From contig NZ_RAQC01000002.1 of NCBI RefSeq assembly GCF_003610405.1, positions 62,001-126,000 of the forward strand: a DNA stretch of 64,000 nt, read 5' to 3'. The notes under the pieces were generated by a model that saw only the letters and a program-made list of their open reading frames with translations, was not told the origin of the DNA and made no database searches. Shown here piece after piece: positions 1 through 8,981 of this stretch (position 1 is the stretch's first letter; each line of letters opens with the position of its first letter). The position numbers were made by a program, and so were the translations under genes. This DNA comes from Microbacterium sp. AG238 (GTDB lineage Bacteria > Actinomycetota > Actinomycetes > Actinomycetales > Microbacteriaceae).

Positions 1-2010
1 CACGAGGCCGATGCCTTCGGGCTCACCCCGGCGGGTGTGCAGAGTCGCATCTCCAAGCTCAAGAACGAGCTCGCCGACGCCGACTCCTATGCGCGCCAGG
101 CAAACATGTCCGACCCCGCAGAGCGCGTGTTCGTCGAGCTCTTCGGCGCCTACCAGTCCGCGCTCCAGCGGGCCAACGCCTTCGACTTCGACGACCTCAT
201 CGCCCAGACGGTCTACCTTTTCCGAGCGTTCCCGCACGTCGCCGACGTCTACCGCAAGCGGTTCCGGCACATCCTCGTCGACGAGTACCAAGACACCAAC
301 CACGCCCAGTACGCGCTGATCCACGAGCTGACCCGTCCCGTCCAGGGGCAGGGCGGAGACGCGTTCTCGTCGGGCGGCATGATGATCTTCGAACCCGAGT
401 CGGCGCCCGAAGTCGAGGCAGCGTCGCTGACCGTCGTCGGCGACTCCGACCAGTCGATCTACGCCTTCCGCGGCGCCGACATCCGCAACATCACCGAGTT
501 CGAGCGCGACTATCCCGGTGCGAAGGTCGTGCTGCTCGAGCAGAACTACCGCTCGACGCAGAACATCCTCTCGGCCGCGAACGCCGTCATCTCGAACAAC
601 TTCGACCGCAAAGACAAGAAGCTCTGGACGGATGTCGGAGCGGGCGACGCGATCGTCGGCTTCACCGGCTACTCGCAGCACGATGAGGCCCAGTTCGTGG
701 CCGACGAGATCGAGGCGCTGCACCGTTCAGCCGTGCCCTACTCGCAGATGGCGGTGTTCTACCGGACGAACTCGCAGTCGCGTGCGCTCGAAGAGATCTT
801 CATCCGCGCGGCGATCCCGTACAAGATCATGGGCGGCACCAAGTTCTACGACCGTGCCGAGATCAAGGATGCCCTGGCATACGTCGTCGCCGTGGCGAAC
901 CCCGCCGACGAGCTCGCGGTGCGCCGCATCCTGAACCGGCCGCGGCGCGGCATCGGCGACGTCACCGAGACGTCCATCGCCCGGTACGCCGCCGAGCAGC
1001 AGATCACCTTCCGCGACGCGCTCGCCAACGCTTCGGCGCTGGGCGTGGGCCCGAAGATCCAGGCCGCGATCGCGCAGCTCGACGCCGTGCTCGCCGAGGC
1101 GTCCGAGATCATGCTGCCGAGCTCGGGCGAGATCGCCCCGCCGACGGCCGTGACCGAGGGCCTGACCGTGCTGCTGAACAAGTCCGGCTACATGGATGCG
1201 CTGCGCGCGAGCCGTGACCCGCAGGACGAAGCGCGCCTCGAGAACCTCGACGAGCTGATCGCCGTGACGCGCGAGTTCGCGCGGAACAACCCCGAGGGCA
1301 CCATCCTCGACTTCCTCACCGAGGTCGCTCTCGTCGCCGACGCGGACGACCTCGACGACGCGTCCGGAACCGTCTCGCTGATGACGATGCACACGGCGAA
1401 GGGGCTCGAGTACGACGCCGTGTTCGTCACCGGTGTGGAGGAAGACCTGATCCCGCACCGCATCTCGGCGAACGAGCCCGGTGGGCCGCAGGAGGAGAGG
1501 CGATTGTTCTACGTCGCCCTCACCCGTGCCCGCAAACGCCTGCACCTCTCGCTCGCCATGACCCGCGCACAGTTCGGCGAGGTCTCGGCCGCGATGCCGA
1601 GTCGGTTCCTGCAGGAGATCCCGCATGACCTGATCGACTGGCGCCAGTCGCCGGGTGACGTGAACTCGCGTGGGGGCATGCAGTCGCGTGCGCTCAACGG
1701 GCGGCGGTCGGGCACTTCCGGCGGTGGGTTCGGCGGCTCGGGCAAGCGCTACGGCGACGACCTCGTGCCGCTGCCCCGGCGCGAGAAGAGCAGCGACATC
1801 GCGAAGTTCGCCAACCGCATCCCGGCGAAGGTGCGCGACAACGGCGACCTCGAACTCGGGCCCGGCGACCGCATCAAACACGACGACTTCGGCGAAGGGC
1901 GGGTCGACGCCGTCACGGGCGAGGGAGCCAAACGCGTCGCACATGTGCGTTTCGATTCGGCCGGCCCGAAGAAGCTGCTCATCAAGATCGCGCCGATCGT
2001 CAAGCTGTAA
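1..2010 (+). CDS. pcrA: ATP-dependent DNA helicase PcrA/UvrD, C-terminal part (5' end outside window)
   Basis: The reading frame is open from base 1, so the start codon and the Walker A motif lie upstream; 669 codons are visible. Superfamily 1 helicase motifs follow in order: DEYQD (motif II, near base 277), VVGDSDQSIYAFRGAD (III, near 430), LEQNYRST (IV, near 535), TMHTAKGLEYD (V, near 1384) and FYVALTRARKR (VI, near 1507). The C-terminal tail GDRIKHDDFGEG...AHVRF resembles the Tudor-like end of PcrA, which contacts RNA polymerase in known members. The family unwinds DNA 3'-5' in nucleotide excision repair and removes stalled recombination intermediates. The DEYQD and QxxR-type motifs separate it from RecB/AddA. 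A UvrD2-like paralogue is less likely because of the Tudor-like tail. Confidence 0.95.
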   Translation, partial: HEADAFGLTPAGVQSRISKLKNELADADSYARQANMSDPAERVFVELFGAYQSALQRANAFDFDDLIAQTVYLFRAFPHVADVYRKRFRHILVDEYQDTNHAQYALIHELTRPVQGQGGDAFSSGGMMIFEPESAPEVEAASLTVVGDSDQSIYAFRGADIRNITEFERDYPGAKVVLLEQNYRSTQNILSAANAVISNNFDRKDKKLWTDVGAGDAIVGFTGYSQHDEAQFVADEIEALHRSAVPYSQMAVFYRTNSQSRALEEIFIRAAIPYKIMGGTKFYDRAEIKDALAYVVAVANPADELAVRRILNRPRRGIGDVTETSIARYAAEQQITFRDALANASALGVGPKIQAAIAQLDAVLAEASEIMLPSSGEIAPPTAVTEGLTVLLNKSGYMDALRASRDPQDEARLENLDELIAVTREFARNNPEGTILDFLTEVALVADADDLDDASGTVSLMTMHTAKGLEYDAVFVTGVEEDLIPHRISANEPGGPQEERRLFYVALTRARKRLHLSLAMTRAQFGEVSAAMPSRFLQEIPHDLIDWRQSPGDVNSRGGMQSRALNGRRSGTSGGGFGGSGKRYGDDLVPLPRREKSSDIAKFANRIPAKVRDNGDLELGPGDRIKHDDFGEGRVDAVTGEGAKRVAHVRFDSAGPKKLLIKIAPIVKL

Positions 2011-2056
2011 CGCAAGCCCCCCGCGCCTCGAGAAGGCGCGGGTTAGGCTCGGAGGC

Positions 2057-3157
2057 ATGGCGATCTTCAAGCGCTCCGCGCGAGACACCACGAGCCAGCC
2101 CGCGAACGACGATGAGGTCGGCGCCGCGACCGACGGCGACGTCGCCGCGCAGCCCGTCGACGAGGCCCCGGCTGAGGCCGTGCCCCACGTGGGCATCTCG
2201 ATGTCGACGTTCGGCGCGCCCGCACCATCCGCCGCTCCGGCTCAGCCCCAGCGGACCGTCACCCGCCCGCCTGCGGAGGCTCCTCTCCGCACCGAGACGG
2301 TGACGGGAATGCCCGACAACACCCTGGTGCAGGCGGCGCTCGCGTCGTTGCCGGAGAAGCCGGGCAACGTCGACGTCATGAACGTCATGCGTCAGAGCAT
2401 GCAGGGCACGATGTACGTCCGCGTGCGCGGCGACGCTCGGGCGCTCACCGCCGAGGGCAAGCCGATCACACTCGCCGTCTCGCAGATCGACGGAGCACGG
2501 TTCCTCCTCGCCTTCACGGGCGGCGCGTCGCTGCGCGCGAGCGTCGAGGCCGACGGCGACCGCGACACTTCGGCGTTGGGGCTTCCCGTGGCGAACGTCT
2601 TCCGTAACGCGATCGAGGGCCCGTACGAGGGGCTCATCATCGATCACGCCGTGGCCGGCTCGCGCATCGTGCTGCCCGTGCAGCTCATCACCAAGGCGTT
2701 CGAAGAGGGTGACCCCGCCTTCACGATCAAGAATCTGCTCGCCGGACCGCGAGGCCCCGAGACCGCCGCCGCCGTCGGCGAAGCTCTCGCGCAGGCGCCG
2801 CTGTGGGTGGCCGCCGGGCCTGCGGGCGACGGCGGTCAGCTCGGCCTTGCCGAGTCGCGCACCGCCTCGGGTGAGCGGCGCCTCGAGGTGTACTCGCACC
2901 CGCTCGAGGTCCTCGTGCTGCAGCGCGGCGACCGTCCCGTGCCGGTCACCGCGCCGCAGCTCGCTCGCGCGCTCCAGTCCAACCCCGCGCTCAGCGGCGT
3001 CATCGTCGACCCGGGCGGCCCTTGGATCCACGTCGACCGGGCCGACCTCGGCCCCGTGCTCGCCCGCGCCGACGAGCCCGACCCCGAGCCTGCCGGCGCC
3101 CCGGCAGCACCCGCGGCCTCGGAGCCCTCGGAGCCGTCGGAGCCTTCGGAATCCTGA
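2057..3157 (+). CDS. SseB-family protein
   Basis: A 366-residue soluble protein. Residues 1-80 are low-complexity and Ala/Pro-rich; the body (about 85-340) has the SseB-like pattern (MYVRVRGD...GKPITLAVSQIDGARFLLAFT, then a second half with EVYSHPLEVLVLQRGDRPVPVT). The C-terminus ends in SEPSEPSEPSES, an acidic repeat. SseB proteins are poorly characterised; no catalytic residues can be named. The ATG at 2057 is preceded by TAGGCT at 2044-2049 with a 7-base gap. The GGAGG next to it is too close to act as a ribosome site, so a leaderless start is likely. It follows pcrA by 46 bases. Confidence 0.75.
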   Translation: MAIFKRSARDTTSQPANDDEVGAATDGDVAAQPVDEAPAEAVPHVGISMSTFGAPAPSAAPAQPQRTVTRPPAEAPLRTETVTGMPDNTLVQAALASLPEKPGNVDVMNVMRQSMQGTMYVRVRGDARALTAEGKPITLAVSQIDGARFLLAFTGGASLRASVEADGDRDTSALGLPVANVFRNAIEGPYEGLIIDHAVAGSRIVLPVQLITKAFEEGDPAFTIKNLLAGPRGPETAAAVGEALAQAPLWVAAGPAGDGGQLGLAESRTASGERRLEVYSHPLEVLVLQRGDRPVPVTAPQLARALQSNPALSGVIVDPGGPWIHVDRADLGPVLARADEPDPEPAGAPAAPAASEPSEPSEPSES

Positions 3158-3260
3158 CGCCGTGGCTCTGCTGCAGCCGTCGGCGCTGCGCGCGCCGAGC
3201 CGCGCCGGTGGACTTGTCCAGGGGGTAGGTCATCGCGCGCCGACGCCCTAGGGTCGGGCC

Positions 3261-4292
3261 ATGGCGAGCGAGCGCATCACCCTGACCGTGCCCGGCCCCG
3301 AGGGCGATCGCGAGGTGGGGCTGTCGAGTCCCAACCGCGTGCTGTGGCCCGAGCTCGGCATCACGAAGCACGAGTACGCCGAGTACGCGATCGCGGTCGC
3401 CGAGCCGTTCCTGCGCGCGAACGGTCATCGGCCCGTCTCGCTCGAACGCTTCCCCGACACGGTCGACGGGGAGCGGTTCTTCTCGAAGAACCCGCCGAAG
3501 GGGGCGCCCGACTACGTCGACCAGGTCGTCTGCACATACAACAGCGGGCGACGGCATCCGCAGGTCGTGCTCAACGAAGCCGCCGCGGTCGTCTGGGCCG
3601 TGCAGATGAACACCGTCGTGTTCCACCCGTGGGCGTCGCTCGCCGCCGACACGGACGACCCTGTCGAGCTGCGGATCGACCTCGACCCGCAGCCGGGCAC
3701 GGACTTCGGGGATGCCGCGGCTGTCGCCCCCGCGCTGCGCGAGGTTCTCGCCGAGGCCGGGCTGACGGCGTTCCTCAAGACCAGCGGCAACCGCGGGCTG
3801 CATGTGTTCTGCCCCATCGAGCCGGAGCACGAGTTCCTCGACGTCCGGCATGCGGTCATCGCCGCCGCCCGTGAGCTGGAGCGTCGGATGCCCGACCGTG
3901 TGACGACGAACTGGTGGAAGGAGGAACGGGGCGAGCGGGTCTTCGTCGACTTCAACCAGGCCAATCGCGATCGCACGATGGCCGGCGCCTACAGTGCGCG
4001 CGCTCTGCCGACGGCGACGGTCGCCACCCCGATCACCTGGGACGAGCTGGAGGCCGGCGTCGAGCCGGCGGCCTTCACGGTGCGTACGGTGCCGCAGCGG
4101 CTCGCTGACATCGGCGACCCCTGGGCCGAGCTGCAGGCCGCGCCCGGCCGTATCGACACGCTGCTGGAATGGTGGCGGCGCGACCTCGACGCCGGGCTGG
4201 GCGAGCTGCCATTCCCGCCGGAGTTCCCCAAGATGCCCGGGGAACCGCCGCGCGTGCAGCCGAGCCGTGCTCGAGTTCCCGAGGCCGACTAG
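3261..4292 (+). CDS. LigD-type polymerase/primase domain protein (stand-alone PolDom)
   Basis: A 343-residue protein matching the archaeo-eukaryotic primase-like polymerase domain of bacterial LigD. Visible marks are SLERFPDTVDGERFFSKNPPKGAPDY, the metal-binding DLDP (in RIDLDPQPG, residue about 138), KTSGNRGLHVF (about 173) and VFVDFNQANRDRTM (about 230). Related domains add ribo- or deoxyribonucleotides at ends held by Ku during non-homologous end joining. The protein has only this domain; a separate ATP-dependent ligase lies at 7929-8972 on the other strand and no ku gene is visible. TAGGGT at 3249-3254 lies 6 bases before the ATG, which suggests a leaderless transcript. Confidence 0.88.
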   Translation: MASERITLTVPGPEGDREVGLSSPNRVLWPELGITKHEYAEYAIAVAEPFLRANGHRPVSLERFPDTVDGERFFSKNPPKGAPDYVDQVVCTYNSGRRHPQVVLNEAAAVVWAVQMNTVVFHPWASLAADTDDPVELRIDLDPQPGTDFGDAAAVAPALREVLAEAGLTAFLKTSGNRGLHVFCPIEPEHEFLDVRHAVIAAARELERRMPDRVTTNWWKEERGERVFVDFNQANRDRTMAGAYSARALPTATVATPITWDELEAGVEPAAFTVRTVPQRLADIGDPWAELQAAPGRIDTLLEWWRRDLDAGLGELPFPPEFPKMPGEPPRVQPSRARVPEAD

Positions 4293-4332
4293 CCGATCAG
4301 CCGACCAGCCGACCCGCCGGCCCCATCGCCGG

Positions 4333-5631
4333 TCACGGGGCGGAGGGGCGCTGCCATTCGCGCTCGGTGACCACACGGGCGACGGTCAGGCCGACGGCCA
4401 GCGCGACGACGACGAACACCGCGGTGACTCCGTACTGCACCGCGCTGAGGGTGTCTGACTCGATCGTGCCGACGATGGCGCGGTAGGCGGATGCTCCCGG
4501 CACCATGATCAGCACGGCGGGAACGGTCAGCGTGATGCGCGGCGCCCGCACGAAGCGTGAGACGGCGAAGGCCCCGAAGCCGACGGCGACGCCGGCGGCC
4601 GCGGCCGCGACCGGCTGCATGGTGCCGTGATCGATCATGAGCAGACGGCCCACATTGGCGACCGTGCCGATCGCCGCCGCCGCCAGCGCGATGCGCCACG
4701 GAGTCGAGAACAGCAGGGCGAAGCCCATCACACCGATGAACCCCGCGACGAGGCGTCCGAGCGAAAGCAGCGGCTCGGTCAGTTCCGGCGCGGCGACGGC
4801 GACGGCGCTCGTCTGGAACACCGCGGCCACGGCCCACACGGCGCATCCCGTCGACAGCAGGACCAGGCATGCGTACACGACGCGGTTCACTCCGGCGTTG
4901 AGGTCGAGTCGGGCCAGGTCGAGCGCACCCGTGACGAGGGGGAAACCGGGGACGAGGTACAGCACGGCGCTGGTCAGAGCCGCGCCGTACTGGGGCGATG
5001 GCGCGCCGAGCAGCTCGATCAGGTGCGAGACGCCGAGGAAGGCGAGGAGCGCGGCCGAAGCCGACAGGAATACGAGGAGGAACTCGTTGACCTGCAGTCG
5101 CGCGCCGCGGATGCGGACGTACTGGCCGAGCGCGACGGCCAGTGCCACGCTCAGGCACTCCGCCCAGCCGCCGTTGTTCAGGAAGGCGAATGCCGTGCAG
5201 GCGGCCGCGGCGGCGAGCACCCGCACCGCGGTCGGGTAGCGCGGCGGCATCCGTTCGATCCGGTCGAGCTCACGCTGCAGCTCGTCGGCAGTCACGCCCG
5301 CGGCGACGCGATGAGACAGGTGCATGACCTCGGCGATCCGTTCGGAGTTGACCACCGGATGCCGCACCTCGGCCACGCGCGTGCGGAAGAGCTGTCCACG
5401 CTGGGCGGTGATGACGATGTCGGTCATGCCGACGCGGGACTCCAGACGCTCGAGGCCGAGACCGCGGGCGGTGCGGTCCATCGTGTCGCGCACCCGCGCC
5501 GACGACGCCCCCGCCCCGAGCATGAGCGTGCCGAGGCGCAGCACCGCGTCGGTCCGGGCGATGAACCTCAGGGGCTCGAGGTGCAGTTCGGCGGTGCCGT
5601 CGGGGACGTCGTCGCGCTGGTCATCCCGCAT
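4333..5631 (-). CDS. ThrE-type threonine/serine exporter
   Basis: A 432-residue membrane protein with the two-part ThrE architecture. A soluble N-terminal DUF1212 domain (about 30-140, with GAGASSARVRDTMDR and GMTDIVI) is followed by about ten hydrophobic segments, the second half resembling the DUF3815 part (VPAVLIMVPGASAYRAI). Corynebacterial ThrE exports threonine and serine using the proton gradient; the substrate here is inferred. The ATG at 5631 has a strong Shine-Dalgarno, GGGAGG, eight bases upstream, but that sequence lies inside one arm of the perfect hairpin at 5637-5675. It is convergent with the LigD-type polymerase gene. Confidence 0.85.
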   Translation of the reverse strand: MRDDQRDDVPDGTAELHLEPLRFIARTDAVLRLGTLMLGAGASSARVRDTMDRTARGLGLERLESRVGMTDIVITAQRGQLFRTRVAEVRHPVVNSERIAEVMHLSHRVAAGVTADELQRELDRIERMPPRYPTAVRVLAAAAACTAFAFLNNGGWAECLSVALAVALGQYVRIRGARLQVNEFLLVFLSASAALLAFLGVSHLIELLGAPSPQYGAALTSAVLYLVPGFPLVTGALDLARLDLNAGVNRVVYACLVLLSTGCAVWAVAAVFQTSAVAVAAPELTEPLLSLGRLVAGFIGVMGFALLFSTPWRIALAAAAIGTVANVGRLLMIDHGTMQPVAAAAAGVAVGFGAFAVSRFVRAPRITLTVPAVLIMVPGASAYRAIVGTIESDTLSAVQYGVTAVFVVVALAVGLTVARVVTEREWQRPSAP

Positions 5632-5636
5632 GGTTC

Positions 5637-5675
5637 GATCCTCCCACCCGGGACGTGCGCCCGGGTGGGAGGATC
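5637..5675 (-). terminator. Perfect 16-bp hairpin between PAP2 gene and thrE-like gene
   Basis: Bases 5637-5652 pair perfectly with 5660-5675, leaving a 7-base loop. It lies 27 bases after the stop of the minus-strand PAP2 gene and has no T tract. The same arm contains the Shine-Dalgarno of the downstream minus-strand thrE-like gene, so it may act both as a 3' end and as a translational mask. Confidence 0.6.
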
Positions 5676-5702
5676 TGCCGGACCAATCCGCTCGGGCTGC
5701 CG

Positions 5703-7916
5703 TCAGCGCCGCGCCGGGCGCCGGTGGCGCGAGAGCAGCACGGTGCCGCCGGCCGCGGCCAGCACGACGCCGCCGATCATCATGCCGACCGGTGCTCCCT
5801 CACCGCCGGTCCGCGCGATCCGCTCGGCGACGGGGCGCGCCGCGACGCCGGTGCCGGCAGGGGAGCCGTCGGTCCCGCTCCCGGTTCCGCTCCCTGCTCC
5901 GGGATCGGCGGGCACGGCAGTACCGGGCGTCTCACCGCCGCCTGCGGCAGCCTCGACGAGATAGACGCCGTCGGCTCGGTACTCCAGCGCAGCGTCGAAG
6001 CCTGCATCGGCGGCGAAGACCTCGACCGCGTCGAAGCGGGTGTCGGCGGCATGATCGCCGTACGAGATCACGCGTACCGGAGCGGCCGGGACGCCCCCGG
6101 GCAGGTCGACGCGCAGGGTTCCCCCGAGCGTGGCGGTGCCGGCGATCGTGAGCGCCGGTGCATCGTCGTCGACCGACAGCTCGAGCGTGGCGGCATCAGC
6201 CTGGGTGTAGTCGCCGCCGACCGCGAGCCCCGAGGTCGCCTCGATCAGCGAACCGCCGGCGATCGTCAGATCTCCCGCGCCGAGGGCGGCGGGCGCGGCG
6301 GCCCGAATGATGCCGTCGTCGACGACGGTGCCGCCGGTGTAGGTGTTCTCTCCCGACAGGACGAGCGTGCCCGAGCCGTCCTTGGTCAGCGAGCCCGCAC
6401 CGTCGATGTCGTTGCGCCACTCGTCCGTCGCCGCGAAGCCGCCGGCAGCGGCATCCATCGTCACCGTCACATCGGTGTCGAAGGCTCCGTATCCGTTCGA
6501 CGCCTCGAAGAGGTTCAGCCGGCCCCAGCCCTCCGGGTCGTCGAGCACCGCATGGCCCGAGTCGATCGCGGTCGAGTGGAGCACCCAGCGGCGCTGTTCG
6601 GCGTCGAGGTAGGGCAGCCGGTGCTCGAGCAGCACCTCGGCGCCTGCCGGCACCCGTGCGGCCTGGCCGGTGGCGCCCGTCGCCGGGAGCCCGTACGTCA
6701 TGCGCTCGCGATACTCCTGCGCGCGGAGGTCGTAATCGTCGTCGGCGGGTGCGCTGCCGGATGCGGTGGTGGGGAGCGTCGCAAGCAGCTCCTGTGCCTG
6801 GCCCGACGCAGCGGCGCGCAGCTCGGCATGGGCGGGATCGTTCAGGCTCGCGGCGGCGAGGGCGGTCGCGAGCACACGACCGCCGATCACGTCGAGCGAC
6901 GAATGCATCCCGGCGACGATCCGGCTGTCGCCGATCTCCGCGGCGTTCGCGATGAGGAGGCCCTGGTACTGCGGTGCCGCGTCGGCGAGGGCGAACGAGG
7001 CGAGGTAGGCGGCGTTGGTGTGACCGCTCGGGAAGCCGCCGTCGCTCACCGCCTCGCTGTCGGGCTTTCGTACCGGCATCAGCGCCGGGACGATGATCGA
7101 GTCATCCACCCAGCGGAAGGGGCGCTTGTAGCTGAAGAAGTTCTTCGACGGGTTCGACGAGGCGGAGGGGCCGCGCACCGTGTCGACGAGAGCGACGACC
7201 GAACCGAGGTCGGAGTCCGGGTCCGCCCAGCGGCCCGAGGCATTGCCGGCGTCGTCGTAGCGCACCGTCGTGGCATCGGCGGGAATCGTGTCGGGGATCG
7301 TGGTGCCGGCGTTCATCGCTGCGCGGAAGGCCGACGCGGCCGGGCCGAGGCCGTCGATGGCGCTGTAGCTCTGGTGGCGGCGATCGAAGACCCACGCGGC
7401 GGTCTCATCCGACGCGGTGCGCGACCGCGCGACCTCAACGTTGCGCGCGATGTTGGCGTCGAGCACGGGGGCCCCGGCATCCGTCGCCTGTCCCGTATCC
7501 CACGTCGCGCCCGGCTGCCAGAGGTCGAGCATGCCCGCGAGCACGCCGATCGCCGGGTTCGTCTCGGGCGTGGTGTTCGCGGAGCTGTTCGCGGTGTAGA
7601 CGTCGACGAACGTGCCGTACGGTGCGGCGTGCGGCGCGATCGTGCTCTCGTCGAGCAAGCCGCGATCAGCCGCGTTGGCGGGCGCCGCTGAGCCGAGAGC
7701 GAGGGCCGTGATGGCGAACGCCGCCACGGACGCGGAGATGGCCGTCCGGTGCCGGCACGGACCGGGAGCAGGGGAAGTGAGGTGCGTGCAGCGTCCTTCG
7801 AATGCGGGGGGAGAATCGCGCCCCAGCCCGGGTGGGCGGGGTTGCGGGCGACTCTCGCACGCTAGGAAGCGGTGCGCAACGATCGGTGGCCGAGGCGTGA
7901 ACGGCGGGTGTCGCAC
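5703..7916 (-). CDS. Secreted PAP2-family acid phosphatase with beta-repeat region and sortase-type C-terminus
   Basis: 737 residues from the only conventional in-frame start, a GTG at 7916, five codons after the ligase stop in the same frame. A signal peptide (hydrophobic AISASVAAFAITALALG, cleavage near ANA-A) begins only at about residue 54, so the start is doubtful. The PAP2 catalytic triad is present: KRPFRW, then PSGHTN (about residue 300), then SRIVAGMHSSLDV (about 340). Residues about 500-640 contain an autotransporter-associated repeat (DGSGTLVLSGENTYTGGT). The end has a Gly/Ser/Thr-rich spacer, IARTGG, a hydrophobic stretch and RHRRPARR, a LAxTG-like sortase signal. A wall-anchored non-specific phosphatase is inferred. 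Confidence 0.82.
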   Translation of the reverse strand: MRHPPFTPRPPIVAHRFLACESRPQPRPPGLGRDSPPAFEGRCTHLTSPAPGPCRHRTAISASVAAFAITALALGSAAPANAADRGLLDESTIAPHAAPYGTFVDVYTANSSANTTPETNPAIGVLAGMLDLWQPGATWDTGQATDAGAPVLDANIARNVEVARSRTASDETAAWVFDRRHQSYSAIDGLGPAASAFRAAMNAGTTIPDTIPADATTVRYDDAGNASGRWADPDSDLGSVVALVDTVRGPSASSNPSKNFFSYKRPFRWVDDSIIVPALMPVRKPDSEAVSDGGFPSGHTNAAYLASFALADAAPQYQGLLIANAAEIGDSRIVAGMHSSLDVIGGRVLATALAAASLNDPAHAELRAAASGQAQELLATLPTTASGSAPADDDYDLRAQEYRERMTYGLPATGATGQAARVPAGAEVLLEHRLPYLDAEQRRWVLHSTAIDSGHAVLDDPEGWGRLNLFEASNGYGAFDTDVTVTMDAAAGGFAATDEWRNDIDGAGSLTKDGSGTLVLSGENTYTGGTVVDDGIIRAAAPAALGAGDLTIAGGSLIEATSGLAVGGDYTQADAATLELSVDDDAPALTIAGTATLGGTLRVDLPGGVPAAPVRVISYGDHAADTRFDAVEVFAADAGFDAALEYRADGVYLVEAAAGGGETPGTAVPADPGAGSGTGSGTDGSPAGTGVAARPVAERIARTGGEGAPVGMMIGGVVLAAAGGTVLLSRHRRPARR

Positions 7917-7928
7917 CCGCGTCCGCCG

Positions 7929-8972
7929 TCAGTCCAGGACGTCGGCCAGATCGTAGGCTGCGACCGTCTCGAGCTGGTCGAAGGTGCACGAACGGGCGTC
8001 CCGATCGTTGCGCCACCGCTCGAACTGGACGGTGTGTCGAAACCGCTGCCCCTCGAGCTGGTCGTAGCGCACCTCGAGCACCAGCTCGGGTCGCAGCCGT
8101 ACGAACGACACGTCCTTCGACGCCGTGAACCGCGACCGGTCGGACTCGCCGGTGACAGCGGCCCCCGCGGCATCCCGCTCCACGAGCGGCGCGAGCTCGT
8201 CGATCAGTTCGCGCCGTCGCTTGTCGCTCCAGGCCGAGACGCCGCCGACCCCGTGCAGCTCGCCGTCGTCGCCGTAGAGGCCGACGAGCAGCGACCCGAC
8301 ACCGGTGCCGGACTTGTGGATGCGGTATCCGATCGCGACGACGTCTGCCGTGCGGGCGTGCTTGATCTTGAGCATCGTCCGCTTGCCGGGCGCGTAGGGC
8401 TGATCGTTGGGCTTGGCGACGACTCCGTCGAGGCCCGCACCCTCGAACTCCGCCAGCCAGCGTCGGGCGGTGTCGACGTCGTCGGTCGTCCGCGTGACGT
8501 GGATCGGATCGGACACGGCTCGCAGCAGTTCGACGAGCTCGCTGCGGCGCTGCGAGAACGGCTCGGCCTGCAGGCCGCGGTCGCCGCGGGCGAGAAGGTC
8601 GAACGCGATGAACATCGCCGGCGTCTGCTCGCTGAGCAGGGCGACGCGGGACGCTGCCGGGTGGATGCGCTGAGACAGCGCCTCCCACTGCAGCCGGCGG
8701 CCGCTCGCCGTGTCGGTGGCCACGACGATCTCGCCGTCGAGCAGACACGGCTCGGGAAGCAGGCGCGAGAAGGCGTCGACGAGCTCGGGGAAGTAGCGGG
8801 TGAGGGGTTTGGACCCGCGACTGCCGATCTCGACGTTCTCGCCGTCCCACGAGACGATCGCGCGGAACCCGTCCCACTTCGGCTCGAACGACAGCCCCGC
8901 GGCGTATCGGCTCGGATCCGGGATCGCGGCCACGGCCTTCGCCAGCATCGGTGCGGGGATGTCGTACGTCAT
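7929..8972 (-). CDS. ATP-dependent DNA ligase (LigC / LigD ligase-domain type)
   Basis: A 347-residue ligase with the nucleotidyltransferase motifs: EPKWDGFRA (motif I, Lys about residue 31 takes the AMP), DGEIVVATD (motif III), GLDGVVAKP (IV) and MLKIKH (V), followed by an OB-fold domain. The size and MLAKAVAAIPDP start fit the single-domain LigC group or a detached LigD ligase domain. Ligases of this group seal nicks in end-joining or base-excision repair. It may work with the separate polymerase protein at 3261-4292; that pairing is an inference. It lies 9 bases after the AI-2E gene, so the two are probably co-transcribed. Confidence 0.92.
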   Translation of the reverse strand: MTYDIPAPMLAKAVAAIPDPSRYAAGLSFEPKWDGFRAIVSWDGENVEIGSRGSKPLTRYFPELVDAFSRLLPEPCLLDGEIVVATDTASGRRLQWEALSQRIHPAASRVALLSEQTPAMFIAFDLLARGDRGLQAEPFSQRRSELVELLRAVSDPIHVTRTTDDVDTARRWLAEFEGAGLDGVVAKPNDQPYAPGKRTMLKIKHARTADVVAIGYRIHKSGTGVGSLLVGLYGDDGELHGVGGVSAWSDKRRRELIDELAPLVERDAAGAAVTGESDRSRFTASKDVSFVRLRPELVLEVRYDQLEGQRFRHTVQFERWRNDRDARSCTFDQLETVAAYDLADVLD

Positions 8973-8981
8973 CGGGTCGCC

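Noticed and set aside
5655-7691. Plus-strand open frame over the PAP2 gene
   Set aside because: Antisense shadow with no recognisable domain; the PAP2 triad on the minus strand is clear.
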